Positions 15,526 through 24,900 of a stretch of DNA of 64,000 bases are shown here, one piece after another (within the stretch, counting starts at the first letter, position 1; each line of letters starts with the position of its first letter). The position numbers were made by a program, and so were the translations under genes. The notes under the pieces are model-generated. The model saw only the letters and a program-made list of their open reading frames with translations. It had not been told where the DNA came from and ran no database searches. The stretch spans positions 26,662-90,661 of the forward strand of contig CAVYUG010000003.1 in NCBI GenBank assembly GCA_963771655.1, written 5' to 3'. This DNA is from JAWVFM01 sp963771655 (lineage in GTDB: Bacteria > Actinomycetota > Thermoleophilia > Solirubrobacterales > 70-9).

Positions 15526-16524
15526 CTAGCGGCGCTCGCCCCGCATGGCTGCGGCGGCGGTCGCCGCACCTGCGACGACGAGCGCGCCCGCTCCGAGCGC
15601 GGCGGGGTGACGCGTCAGGCGCTCGAGCATGCTCCGCGAGCGAGACTGCTCGCCGAATGTCCCGTGCGCGCCGTGGTCGCCGGGAACGGGGGCGAACAGG
15701 TTGTCGGGGCGGCCGTTGACGGGCTCGTCGGTCTGCTGGGCATCGAAGCCGACACGCGCGAGATAGATGTCCGCGGCCCAGGGTGCCAGCTTGTTGCCGA
15801 CGATCGTCTTCCAGACGGGGGCGCCGACGTAGTGCTCGCGCGGGGCCTTCTCCGAGGCCCACACGATCGCCCGAGCAGCGACCTCGGGCTGGTAGATGGG
15901 CGGCACGGGTTGAGGGTGCTTCGCCACCTTGGTGCGGCCGATCTCGAACTGCGGCGTGTTGAGAGCCGGCAGCTGCACCATGCTGATCCGCACGCCCGAG
16001 CCGTCGTGCATGAGCTCGGTGCGGACCGATTCGGTGAAGCCCTTGATCGCGTGCTTCGCACCGCAGTAGGCGGACTGGAGCGGGATGCCGCGGTAGGCGA
16101 GCGCGGAACCGACCTGAACGATCGTGCCGGCGTCGCGGGGACGCATGCGCGCAAGCGCCGCCCGCGTGCCCCACACGGCGCCGAGGTAGGTCACCTCGGT
16201 TGCGCGGCGGAACTCCTCGGGCTCGACCTCGGTGAAGGGCGAGAAGACCGTCGCCATGGCGTCGTTGACCCAGACGTCGATCGACCCGAGCTCCTCCTCG
16301 ATCGTCGTCGCGGCCGCGTCGACCGCATCCGCGTCCGCAACGTCCGCGGGGACGGTGAGCGCATCGCCGCCGGCCGCGGCGATCTCCGCGCTCGCGCCCG
16401 CCAGACCGTCGGCGCCGCGCGCGATGAGGGCGACGCGATCACCGCGCCGCGCGAACTCGAGCGCGCTCGCCCGGCCGACCCCGGCCGAGGCGCCGGTGAC
16501 CGCAACCACACGACCGCTCGCCAT
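15526..16524 (-). CDS. SDR-family oxidoreductase with C-terminal membrane anchor
   Basis: A 332-residue short-chain dehydrogenase. The nucleotide-binding motif is TGASAGVGRASA near residue 10, the strand motif is replaced by DVWVNDAMA (NNAG-like), and catalytic Ser and YCGAK (Tyr/Lys) lie near 140-160. The C-terminal 60 residues add a linker and one hydrophobic helix (GAGALVVAGAATAAAAM), so the enzyme is probably membrane-tethered. The substrate is unknown. ATG at 16524 lies 12 nt after a GGGTAA -10 element, so stress control is likely. Confidence 0.88.
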   Translation of the reverse strand: MASGRVVAVTGASAGVGRASALEFARRGDRVALIARGADGLAGASAEIAAAGGDALTVPADVADADAVDAAATTIEEELGSIDVWVNDAMATVFSPFTEVEPEEFRRATEVTYLGAVWGTRAALARMRPRDAGTIVQVGSALAYRGIPLQSAYCGAKHAIKGFTESVRTELMHDGSGVRISMVQLPALNTPQFEIGRTKVAKHPQPVPPIYQPEVAARAIVWASEKAPREHYVGAPVWKTIVGNKLAPWAADIYLARVGFDAQQTDEPVNGRPDNLFAPVPGDHGAHGTFGEQSRSRSMLERLTRHPAALGAGALVVAGAATAAAAMRGERR

Positions 16525-16536
16525 AGCGCCCGGGGG

Positions 16537-16562
16537 TTACCCGGGCGCGATGGTCGAAAAAC
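16537..16562 (-). promoter_or_regulatory. SigB/SigF-type promoter for the SDR gene
   Basis: Minus strand GTTTTT (16562-16557), a 14-nt spacer, then GGGTAA (16542-16537). It lies just downstream of the stop of the second sigma gene and 12 nt before the SDR start codon. Confidence 0.65.
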
Positions 16563-16565
16563 GGG

Positions 16566-17516
16566 TTAGGCCGCGCTGCGGAAGGCGGCGAGGGCGCCGT
16601 CGCGAGCGAGGCGCGCCAGCGCCCGCTCCTCGAGCTCGCGGGTGGAGCTCTGGGTCAAGCCGAGCTTGCGGGCCGTATCGCGCACCGAGTGCGCCTCACG
16701 TCCGCCCGTGCCGAAGCGGGCCTCGATCACCGAACGCTCCTCGTCGGTGAGCTTCGACAGCGCCGCGGCGACGGTGTCCTCCTGCTCGCGCTCGAGCACC
16801 TCGTCCTCGAGGTTCGTCGCGCTCTCCGCATGGAGCTCGCCGAGGCTCGTGTCGCCGTCGCCGATCGGGGCGTCGAGGCTGGTCGTGACCCTCGTAAGGT
16901 CGCGAACGGCCAGCACCTCGTCGAACGGCAGCTTCGCGTGCTCGGCGACCTCCTCGTCGGTCGGGTCGCGGTCGAGCTTCGCGCGCAGGTCCGCCTCCGC
17001 GCGGGCGACGTTGCGTTCGCGCTGGGCGATGTGCGCGGGAATCCGGACGCCGCGGCCCGTGTTGTCCAGCCCTCGCTGCACGGCCTGCTTGATCCACAGG
17101 ACCGCGTAGGTCGAGAACTTGTAGCCGCGACGCCAGTCGAACTTCTCGGCAGCGCGGATCAGCCCCAGCATCGCCTCCTGCACGAGGTCCTCGCGCGAGA
17201 GTCCGTGGCCCGCGTAGCGCAGGGCGAACTTGACGACCAGGCGGAGGTTGGAGTTGATGAGACGCTCCTTGGCCTCGAGGTCGCCGCGCTCGATGCGCTG
17301 CGCCAGCTCGACCTCCTCCTCGCGAGTGAGCAGGGGGTAGCGGCTTGCCTGATTCAGGAAGAGCTGGAAGCTTTCAGTTGTCGTGGGGGTCGCCGCGGAG
17401 ACGTGAGCCTCGCCGCGTCGCGCCGCCTGGCGCGCCGAGCGCAACTCGGCCGTGTGCTCTCCGCGGAGGCGACCCGTGTCAGCGCGCTGTGCGTCAGCGC
17501 TCCTGCCTCGGTCCAT
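16566..17516 (-). CDS. Group 2 sigma-70 family RNA polymerase sigma factor
   Basis: A 316-residue RpoD-like sigma factor without the long region 1.1. Region 1.2/2.1 begins SFQLFLNQASRYPLLTREEE; region 2 has LRLVVKFALRY, GLIRAAEKFDWRRGYKFSTYA and WIKQAVQRGL; region 3 has RIPAHIAQRERN; region 4 has LTDEERSVIEARFG and a helix-turn-helix ending LEERALARL. It should recognise -35/-10 promoters of housekeeping type. The start is clear: AAGGAG lies 8 nt before ATG. Its own promoter (17553..17582) is near consensus and contains a LexA-like dyad, so damage-responsive control is possible. Confidence 0.92.
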   Translation of the reverse strand: MDRGRSADAQRADTGRLRGEHTAELRSARQAARRGEAHVSAATPTTTESFQLFLNQASRYPLLTREEEVELAQRIERGDLEAKERLINSNLRLVVKFALRYAGHGLSREDLVQEAMLGLIRAAEKFDWRRGYKFSTYAVLWIKQAVQRGLDNTGRGVRIPAHIAQRERNVARAEADLRAKLDRDPTDEEVAEHAKLPFDEVLAVRDLTRVTTSLDAPIGDGDTSLGELHAESATNLEDEVLEREQEDTVAAALSKLTDEERSVIEARFGTGGREAHSVRDTARKLGLTQSSTRELEERALARLARDGALAAFRSAA

Positions 17517-17552
17517 CCGGGGCCTCCTTAACGGGTTCCTAGAGCTTCAGAA

Positions 17553-17582
17553 AGTATAGTACGAACCACCGTTCGATGTCAA
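17553..17582 (-). promoter_or_regulatory. Consensus sigma-70 promoter of the group 2 sigma gene
   Basis: Minus strand TTGACA (17582-17577), an 18-nt spacer, then TATACT (17558-17553). This is the best housekeeping-type promoter I saw in the window. Transcription should start near 17546, about 30 nt before the ATG at 17516. Confidence 0.85.
17561..17576 (-). promoter_or_regulatory. LexA/SOS-box-like operator between -35 and -10
   Basis: TCGAACGGTGGTTCGT on the minus strand. The inner CGAAC-N4-GTTCG dyad is perfect, and the whole matches the actinobacterial SOS box TCGAAC-N4-GTTCGA in 11 of 12 defined positions. It lies wholly within the spacer of the sigma promoter, where a bound repressor would block RNA polymerase. 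Assignment to LexA is by motif only. Confidence 0.6.
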
Positions 17583-17591
17583 GTGAAATAC

Positions 17592-17616
17592 GAATCGCCT
17601 GCAAATCAGGCGATTC
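17592..17616. other. Perfect 10-bp inverted repeat with 5-nt loop
   Basis: GAATCGCCTG (17592-17601) and CAGGCGATTC (17607-17616) around CAAAT. It lies upstream of the sigma promoter and downstream of the AbiEi/DUF559 gene. On the minus strand it is followed by GTATTTC, so it may be a weak terminator for that gene, or an operator. Confidence 0.45.
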
Positions 17617-17768
17617 CGACGCAAGTCCCGGCGACCTGAGCGGAACTGGAGCCGAAACCAGGCCGGTCGACGAAGCGGGCGCCCCGCCGGCCGGTCACGT
17701 TGAATACCCCCGAGCGGCAAAAAGTTGCGGGGGCGCTTCCCCGCACGCGGGCTCGGGCGCTTCCCGCA

Positions 17769-17813
17769 CGCGGGCGACTTTGCCCCAATTATTCGGGTCA
17801 ACTCGCCCGCGTA
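17769..17813 (+). repeat. 45-bp palindromic repeat, copy 2
   Basis: Same length and layout as copy 3, in the same orientation. The centre is AATTATTCGGGT, the arms are CGCGGGCGACTTTGCCC and the complementary right half, and GTA follows. The TGA stop of the DUF559 gene (17800-17798) lies inside the right arm. To its left a partial duplicate (GCGCTTCC..CGCACGCGGGC, twice within 17733-17775) runs into the repeat. Confidence 0.85.
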
Positions 17814-18790
17814 GCGTGGAGGAGCGCCCGAAGTTCCCGCTCGAGCTGGTCGCCGGCCTGCGTCATCCGGCGGTGCGTCACACGCACGACTCGGAACCCG
17901 TTGAGCTGAAGCCAGGCGTCGCGTCGGCGATCCGCCTCGAAGGAGTCGCGGCCGCGGTGAAACTCCCACGAGTCGAGTTCCACAACCAGGCGCTGCTCGA
18001 GCCAGAGGCAATCCACCTTGAAGTCACCGAGCGGAGCGTTCACCTCGGGCATCGGCAGGCCGCGTTCGGCGCAGAATCGAATGAATCCGCGCTCGAGGCC
18101 GGGGTTGGCATCGGCGAGCGGCAGTCGCATCTCGCCCCCGAGCTCTCTGAGAACGCCCGAGCCGCGGCGCGATCCGGCGAGCTGTAGGCAGCGAAGGAGG
18201 TCGGGACGGTCCAGGAGCCGGCGACCGTCGGCCCTGTAGAAGGCCTCGCGGAGCCGGCGCTCGCTCACTCGCGTCGCCAGGTCGACCAGCGTTCGCGCGA
18301 CCGCGGTCACTGGAATCCCGTCGAGGGTGGTCAGATCGGCTGGAGAAAGAGAGCTCGAGCGGTGGATGACCAGGGCCCGGCGGCGCGCGCTCGAGCCGCG
18401 TGCGGCGATCACCTCGATCGGCGCATCGGGGACCGCGATCAGGCCCCAGAGCGCCGCCGCGCTTCGGTGGCTGAGGACCGCTCCCTGCCCGGCGGCGAGA
18501 ACCGCGGCCATCCACCGACCCTGCTGAGTGACGTTCGGGCTTCCCACCACGTGCACGCCGCGAAAGAGCGCATGAAGGTGGCCGGTCTTGAGCCGCCAGT
18601 CGATCTCGTGCGGGGTCAGGCCGGCGGCCACCAGCTGCGCCCGGGCCACGACGTTGTGCTGGCGGGCGGCGAGCCCGGCGATGACCGAGTCGGGGTGGGT
18701 GCGCCTCCTCCTGCGCCAGCGTCCTGCCCTCCCCTTTGCGCGGGCGAGTTTGCCCCAACTATTCGGGTGAAGTCGCCCGCGTAGCGCCAT
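17798..18790 (-). CDS. AbiEi-type winged-helix + DUF559 (Vsr-like PD-(D/E)XK) protein
   Basis: The C-terminal part (about residues 235-320) is DUF559, a Vsr/restriction-endonuclease-like fold: DFKVDCLWLEQRLVVELDS holds the catalytic Asp and E-x-D, followed by WEFH, FEADRRRDAWLQ and GFRVVRVT. The N-terminal part is an AbiEi-like winged helix (RQHNVVARAQLVAAGLTP). This pairing is common in actinobacteria and usually annotated as an AbiEi antitoxin domain or DUF559; the function is unproven. No partner toxin lies beside it. The start is unclear: the only ATG near (18790) makes residues 4-18 a translation of palindrome copy 3, and no ATG, GTG or TTG occurs until GTG at 18649, inside the conserved domain. 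The stop lies in copy 2. Confidence 0.72.
   Translation of the reverse strand: MALRGRLHPNSWGKLARAKGRAGRWRRRRRTHPDSVIAGLAARQHNVVARAQLVAAGLTPHEIDWRLKTGHLHALFRGVHVVGSPNVTQQGRWMAAVLAAGQGAVLSHRSAAALWGLIAVPDAPIEVIAARGSSARRRALVIHRSSSLSPADLTTLDGIPVTAVARTLVDLATRVSERRLREAFYRADGRRLLDRPDLLRCLQLAGSRRGSGVLRELGGEMRLPLADANPGLERGFIRFCAERGLPMPEVNAPLGDFKVDCLWLEQRLVVELDSWEFHRGRDSFEADRRRDAWLQLNGFRVVRVTHRRMTQAGDQLERELRALLHATRAS
18739..18783 (+). repeat. 45-bp palindromic repeat, copy 3
   Basis: The left arm CGCGGGCGAGTTTGCCC, centre AACTATTCGGGT and right half GAAGTCGCCCGCGTA align base for base with copy 2. The two flank the DUF559 gene as direct copies 970 bp apart. Copy 1 (726..770) is the same element inverted. 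Confidence 0.85.
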
Positions 18791-18924
18791 GGGGTGATCG
18801 TGAGGCGCGGCGGCGCGCACGTGGTGCGCCATCTGCGGCGGGGGCGTCACGCGATCGTGCGGTGTGTTCTCTGACCCTCGTGCCCGTTTTCTCGCATGCC
18901 TCCGCCCCGTCACCTCCCGGCTTC

Positions 18925-18950
18925 GTTTTTCGTCGGCTGGTCGCGGGTAC
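18925..18950 (+). promoter_or_regulatory. SigB/SigF-type promoter of the ThDP enzyme operon
   Basis: GTTTTT (18925-18930), a 14-nt spacer, then GGGTAC (18945-18950). Transcription would start near 18957, leaving a leader of about 58 nt before the ATG at 19015, which has AAGGA as ribosome-binding site. The rest of the gap 18791..19014 shows nothing else. Confidence 0.65.
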
Positions 18951-19014
18951 GGCTAGACGTGGCGGGGCGGTGTCGGGGGTTCCCGCGATTGGACGCGACC
19001 CGGAAGGACGACAC

Positions 19015-20802
19015 ATGAGCAAGACCACCTCCGACTTCATGCTCGAGCGGCTCTCCGAGTGGGGCGTGAAGCGCATCTACGGCTATCCCGGCGACGGGAT
19101 CAACGCGACCCTCGGGGCGCTCGACCGGCACGCCGACAAGATCGATTTCATCCAGGCCCGGCACGAGGAGATGGCCGCCTTCATGGCCTGCGGCCACGCA
19201 AAGTGGACCGGCGAGGTGGGCGTGTGCCTCGCCACCTCGGGCCCCGGGGCGATCCACCTTCTGAACGGCCTCTACGACGCCAAGCTCGACCATGCGCCCG
19301 TCCTCGCCATCGTCGGGCAGCAGGCTTCCTCGGCGATCGGCGGGAACTACCAGCAGGAGGTCGACCTTCCCGTCCTCTTCAAGGACGTGGCGAGTGACTA
19401 CGTCGTCACGGTCTCGACCCCGGCGCAGATGCGTCACGCCGTCGACCGCGCGATGCGAATCGCGAAGGCCGAGCGCACCGTGACCTGCATCATCATCCCC
19501 AACGACATCCAGGGGGAAGATGCGGTGGAGACGCCGCCGCACGCCCACGGGACGATTCACTCCTCGGTCGGGTACGCCGAGGCCCGCGTCGTGCCGCCCG
19601 AGTCCGAACTGCGCAAGGCGGCCGAGATCCTGAACCGAGGCGAGCGCGTCGCGATGCTCGTCGGGCAGGGCGCGATGAGCGCCTCGGCCGAGGTAAAGGA
19701 GATCGCCGACCTGCTCGGCGCCGGCGTCGCGAAGGCTCTTCTGGGCAAGGCCGCGCTCCCCGACGACCTCCCGTACGTGACCGGTTCCATCGGGCTGCTC
19801 GGGACGAAGCCGAGCTGGGACCTCATGATGGGCTCCGACACCCTCCTGATGGTCGGCTCGAGCTTCCCCTACTCCGAGTTCCTGCCGGAGGAGGGAAAGG
19901 TCGAGGGCGTGCAGATCGACATCGACCCGAAGATGATCGGCATCCGCTACCCGATGGACGTGCATCTCGCGGGCGACGCCGCGGAGACGCTCCGCGCGCT
20001 GATCCCCCATCTGGGGCGCAAGGAGGACCGCTCCTGGCGCGAGGAGATCGAGTCGGGAGTGGAGCGCTGGTGGAGTCTCGTCGAGGAGCGGGCGATGCTC
20101 GACGCCGACCCGATCAACCCGCAGCGCGTCTTTTGGGAGCTGTCCGACCGCCTGCCCGACGGCGCCATCCTGAGCTCCGACTCGGGCTCCGCGGCGAACT
20201 GGTTCGCCCGCGACCTCAAGATGCGCGAGGGAATGATGGCCTCGCTCTCGGGGACGCTCGCCACGATGGGCCCAGGTGTGCCATACGCCATTGCCGCCAA
20301 GTTCGCTCACCCCGATCGGCCCGCGATCGCGCTGGTGGGTGACGGCGCGATGCAGATGAACGGCAACGGCGAGCTGGTGACGGTCGCGAAGTACTGGAAG
20401 CGCTGGTCGGACCCGCGTCTCATCGTGCTGGTCCTCAACAACGGCGACCTCAACCAGGTCACGTGGGAGCAGAGGGTGATGGAGGGCGATCCAAAGTTCG
20501 AGGGCACGCAGGAGATCCCGGACTTCCCCTATGCGCGCTACGCGGAGATGATCGGGCTTCGCGGCATCAGGGTCGACGAGCCCGAGGCCATCGGCGCCGC
20601 CTGGGAAGACGCCCTGGCGTCGGACCGGCCGGTGGTGCTCGAGGCGATCACCGACCCGAGCGTCCCGCCGCTGCCTCCGCACGTGCTGCCGGAGCAGGCG
20701 AAGATGATCTCGCAGGCCCTGTTCAAGGGCGACCCGGACGCCTGGGACGTGGTGAAGCAGTCGTTCAAGGGCAAGGCCCAGGAGTTCCTCGTCCGCAGTT
20801 GA
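19015..20802 (+). CDS. Thiamine-diphosphate enzyme of the pyruvate oxidase (PoxB) type
   Basis: A 595-residue ThDP enzyme. The N-terminal Pyr domain has GYPGDGINATLGAL and the catalytic Glu in ARHEEMAAFMACGHAK; the central domain has GQGAMSASAEV; the PP domain has the ThDP motif GDGAMQMNGNGELVTVAKYW...LNNGDLNQV with Mg2+ ligands. The closest family is pyruvate oxidase / acetolactate-synthase-like (PoxB); the exact substrate cannot be read from sequence. A classical membrane-binding C-terminal amphipathic helix is not obvious, though the tail (LFKGDPDAWDVVKQSFK) is of the PoxB type. First gene of a three-gene unit. Confidence 0.85.
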   Translation: MSKTTSDFMLERLSEWGVKRIYGYPGDGINATLGALDRHADKIDFIQARHEEMAAFMACGHAKWTGEVGVCLATSGPGAIHLLNGLYDAKLDHAPVLAIVGQQASSAIGGNYQQEVDLPVLFKDVASDYVVTVSTPAQMRHAVDRAMRIAKAERTVTCIIIPNDIQGEDAVETPPHAHGTIHSSVGYAEARVVPPESELRKAAEILNRGERVAMLVGQGAMSASAEVKEIADLLGAGVAKALLGKAALPDDLPYVTGSIGLLGTKPSWDLMMGSDTLLMVGSSFPYSEFLPEEGKVEGVQIDIDPKMIGIRYPMDVHLAGDAAETLRALIPHLGRKEDRSWREEIESGVERWWSLVEERAMLDADPINPQRVFWELSDRLPDGAILSSDSGSAANWFARDLKMREGMMASLSGTLATMGPGVPYAIAAKFAHPDRPAIALVGDGAMQMNGNGELVTVAKYWKRWSDPRLIVLVLNNGDLNQVTWEQRVMEGDPKFEGTQEIPDFPYARYAEMIGLRGIRVDEPEAIGAAWEDALASDRPVVLEAITDPSVPPLPPHVLPEQAKMISQALFKGDPDAWDVVKQSFKGKAQEFLVRS

Positions 20803-20810
20803 GCGCCGAC

Positions 20811-21917
20811 GTGGCCACATCCCGTGACGTCGAGGTCAACGCCCTCGAGGTTTCGGCCTACGAGATCCCCACCGACGAGCCCGAGTCGGATGGGACGCTG
20901 GAGTGGGATTCGACGACGCTCGTTCTCGTGGAGGTGCACGCGGCGGACGAGGTCGGCGTCGGATTCACCTACGGCGACCGGTCCGTCGCCACTCTCGTTG
21001 ACTCGAAGCTAGCCAGCGTCATCACAGGCATCTCCGCGATGGCGCCCGCCGCTGCGTGGCGACCTATGCGCCAGGCGCTTCGGAACCTCGGCACCCAGGG
21101 CATCGGCGCGCTGGCGATCTCGGCCGTGGACATCGCCCTCTGGGACCTGAAGGCGAAGCTCCTCGGCCTCCCGCTCGCCGATGCGCTGCCGCGCGTTCGC
21201 GATCGAGTCCCCGTCTACGGGTCCGGCGGCTTCTGCTCGTACACCGAGGAGCGGCTCCGTGAGCAGCTCGAGGGCTGGGTCGCCGGCGGGATACCTCGGG
21301 TGAAGATGAAGGTTGGCCGCGAGCCGGGTCGCGACGAAGCCCGCGTGCGCGCGGCCCGCGAGGCTGTTGGTGCCGCGATCGAGCTGATGGTGGACGCCAA
21401 CGGCGCCTACTCCTCGCCGAAGGAGGCGCTCGAGTGGGCCGACCGGTACGCGGCGCACGGGGTGCGGTGGTTCGAGGAGCCGGTGAGCTCCGATGACCTC
21501 GGCGGCCTGCGGCTGATCCGCGACCGAGGGCCCGCGGGCATGCCGATCGCGGCCGGCGAGTACGGCTGGGAGCCGCCCTACTTCGAGCGAATGCTCGCCG
21601 CCGGCGCCGTCGACGTGCTCCAGGCCGATGTGACGCGCTGCGGCGGGATCACCGGCTTTCTCATGGTCGACGCCCTCTGCCAAGCGCGAGGGGTCCCACT
21701 CTCGGCTCACTGCGCTCCTGCGATCTCCGCTCACACATGCTGCGCCGCCTCCAGCCTCGAGCACCTCGAGTACTTCCACGACCACGTGCGGATCGAGCGC
21801 ATGCTGTTCGACGGCGCCCTCGACCCGGACGATGGCTACCTCGAGCCCGACCGCGATCGCCCCGGTCTCGGCCTGGAGCTCAAGAGCGACGCCGCGAGCG
21901 AGTTCGAGCTTCGGTGA
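20811..21917 (+). CDS. Enolase-superfamily (mandelate racemase / muconate cycloisomerase type) enzyme
   Basis: A 368-residue enzyme with the capping domain followed by a TIM barrel. Active-site features are the K-x-K of RVKMKVGRE, the metal ligands in MVDANGAY and WFEEPVSSDDL, AAGEYGWE (third metal ligand) and a His in LSAHCAPAISAH. These place it in the mandelate racemase/sugar-acid dehydratase group; K-x-K plus a late His fits dehydratases or racemases acting on acid sugars. The substrate is unknown. GTG start 8 bp after the ThDP gene; its stop overlaps the next start (GTGA). Confidence 0.85.
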   Translation: MATSRDVEVNALEVSAYEIPTDEPESDGTLEWDSTTLVLVEVHAADEVGVGFTYGDRSVATLVDSKLASVITGISAMAPAAAWRPMRQALRNLGTQGIGALAISAVDIALWDLKAKLLGLPLADALPRVRDRVPVYGSGGFCSYTEERLREQLEGWVAGGIPRVKMKVGREPGRDEARVRAAREAVGAAIELMVDANGAYSSPKEALEWADRYAAHGVRWFEEPVSSDDLGGLRLIRDRGPAGMPIAAGEYGWEPPYFERMLAAGAVDVLQADVTRCGGITGFLMVDALCQARGVPLSAHCAPAISAHTCCAASSLEHLEYFHDHVRIERMLFDGALDPDDGYLEPDRDRPGLGLELKSDAASEFELR

Positions 21918-24900
21918 CCGTCGCGGATCACAGGACGGGCCTGGAGCGCATGGCCGCCATGCGCGCCGAGCGGATCGGCCCCAACGGTGGCCACGGCACG
22001 CTGCGCCCAGCGGGCATCGAGCGCATCGACGTGCCCTCGCTTCGCCGCACGCTCGAGCGGGACGTGCGCGGCGAGGTCCTCTTCGACGCCGGGCACCGCG
22101 CCATCTACTCCCACGACAGCTCCAACTACCGCCAGCCCCCGATCGGCGTCGTGGTGCCGCGCACCACCGAGGACGTCGTCGCCGCCGTTGCCGCCTGCCG
22201 AGAGCACGGCGCTCCCATCACATCGCGCGGATGCGCTACCAGCCTCGCCGGGCAGACGGCGAACGTCTCCGTCGTGATCGATCACTCCAAGCACCTGCGG
22301 AAGATCCTCGAGGTTGACCCCGACGGGCGGACCGCGCGCGTCCAGCCCGGTGTGATCCGCGACCAGCTCTCCAATCAGACCGAGGCCGAGTTCAACCTCA
22401 CGTTCGCGCCCGACACCTCCACCCACGCCTACGCGACCTTCGGCGGGATGATCGGGAACAACTCGTGCGGCACGCATTCCGTGATGGCCGGCCGCACCGC
22501 CGACAACGTCCACGAGCTCGAGGTCCTCACCTACGACGGGCTGCGGATGCGTGTCGGCCCGACGTCCGACGAGGAGCTCGAGCGCATCATCGCCGAGGGC
22601 GGCCGCCGCGGCGACATCTACCGGCGGATGCGTGACCTCCGTGACCGCTACGCCGACGCCATCCGCGCCGCCTATCCGGACATCCCGCGGCGCGTTTCGG
22701 GCTACAACCTCGACGAGCTCCTCCCCGAACGGGGCTTCAACGTGGCCCGCGCCCTGGTTGGCAGCGAGAGCACGCTCGTGACGGTGCTCGACGCGACGGT
22801 GCGGCTCGTCTACAGCCCGCCGGCGCGCTCGCTCCTGGTCTGCGCCTACGAGGACGTCTTCCACGCCGGCGACCACGTGCCCGAGATCCTCGAGCACGGC
22901 CCGACCGGGCTCGAGGGGCTCGACGACGTGCTCTGCGAGGACATGCGCAAGCTCGGGACCCACGTGAGCGACCTCGACCTGCTGCCGGAGGGCAAGGGAT
23001 GGCTGCTGGTCGAGTTCGGCGGCGAGACGACGGAGGAGGCCGACGAGAAGGCGCGCGAGTGCATGAAGCATCTCGCGAAGGAGAAGGACGCGCCGCGGAT
23101 GGAGCTCTACGACAAGCGGCCGAACGAGGCGAGGCTCTGGGACGTGCGCGAGTCAGGGCTCGGCGCGACGGCCTTCATCCCCGGCGAGGACGACCACTGG
23201 GAGGGGTGGGAGGACGCCGCGGTGCCGCCCGACCAGATCGGCTCCTACCTGCGCCGGTTCCGTGACCTTCTCGGTCGCTACGACTACAACACCGCCCTCT
23301 ACGGCCACTTCGGCGACGGCTGCGTCCACTGCCGCATCGACTTCGACCTCGTGACCGCCGAGGGTCTTCGCAAGTGGCGCTCGTTCCTCGACGAGGCCGC
23401 CGACCTCGTGCTGGAGCACGGGGGATCGCTCTCGGGCGAGCACGGCGACGGGCAGTCCCGTGCGGAGATGCTCGAGAAGATGTTCGGGCCGGAGCTCGTC
23501 GGCGCCTTCGGCGAGATGAAGGACATCTGGGACCCCGACCGGCGGATGAACCCGCACAAGGTCGTCGACCCCTATCCGATCGTCTCGAATCTGAAGCTCG
23601 GCGCCGGCTATGCGCCCGCGCATCCGGAGACGCACTTCGGCTACCCGGATGACCACGGCGACTTCGCCCACGCGGCCCTTCGGTGCGTGGGCGCCGGGAA
23701 GTGCCGCGACGCGGCGACGGGAACGATGTGCCCGAGTTACATGGTCACGCTGGACGAGCAGCATTCCACCAGGGGGCGGGCGCGAATCCTCTACGAGATG
23801 CTCGAGGGCGAGACCGTCACGGAGGGCTGGCGCTCCGACGACGTCCACGAGGCGCTCGACCTCTGCCTCTCGTGCAAGGGCTGCAAGGGCGAGTGCCCGG
23901 TCTCGGTCGATATGGCGACGTACAAAGCCGAGTTCCTGTCGAACTACTACCGGCGCCGGCTTCGCCCGGCCTCGGCGTACTCGATGGGACTGATCATGTT
24001 CCACGCCCGCATCGCCGCGTTCGCGCCCGGTCTCGCGAATGCCGCCGTGAGCGCGCCGGGGCTCGGTGCGCTGCTGAAGCGCCTGGGCGGCATCTCGCCC
24101 GAGCGCGACGTGCCGCCCTTCGCCGCCGAGTCGTTCAAGAGCTGGTTCAGGCGCCGCGGCGCCGTCAACCCGCAGGCGCCTCCGGTCGTGCTCTTCCCGG
24201 ACACCTTCAACAACTACCTCCACCCAGAGCCGATGAAGGCGACCGTCGAGGCACTCGAGGACGCCGGCTATCGCGTGGCCGTCCCCAAGGAGCACCTGTG
24301 CTGCGGCCGTCCGCTCTACGACTACGGGATGCTCGATACCGCGAAGCTGTTCTGGAAGCGGATGCTCCATGTGATGGCGCCGCACCTTCGCGCCGGCACG
24401 AAGGTGGTGGGCGTGGAGCCGAGCTGCGTCGCGGCCTTCCGCGACGAGCTGCCGAACCTCATGCCCGACGACGAGGACGCCCTGCGGCTCTCGAAGCAGG
24501 TTCTGACCCTGCCCGAGTTCCTCTGCGAGGTGGCCGAGGGCTGGGAGCCGCCCCGACTGGAGCGCAAGGCCATCGTCCACGCACACTGCCATCACGAAGC
24601 CGTGATGGGCACGGACGCTGAGGTAGAGGTCCTGCGCAAGCTCGGCCTCGATCTCGACGTGCTCGACTCCGGCTGCTGCGGGATGGCCGGGTCGTTCGGG
24701 TTCGAGTCCGAGCACTACGACGTCTCGGTGGCGGTCGGCGAGCGCCGCCTCCTGCCGGCGGTGCGCGACGCGCCCGGGGACTCCCTGATCGTCGCCAACG
24801 GCTTCTCCTGCAAGACGCAGATCTCCGAGCTGACCGACCGCCGCGCGCTGCACACGGCCCAGGTGCTCGCGATGGCGCGGGAGGGTGGCCCCGCGGGACC

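Noticed and set aside
726..18783. The 45-bp palindromes as SigB-type promoters (they contain GTTTGCCC and TTCGGGTA-like sequence)
   Set aside because: The GTTT and GGGT boxes are 11 nt apart by hexamer and not conserved in all copies; the inverted symmetry explains the similarity better.
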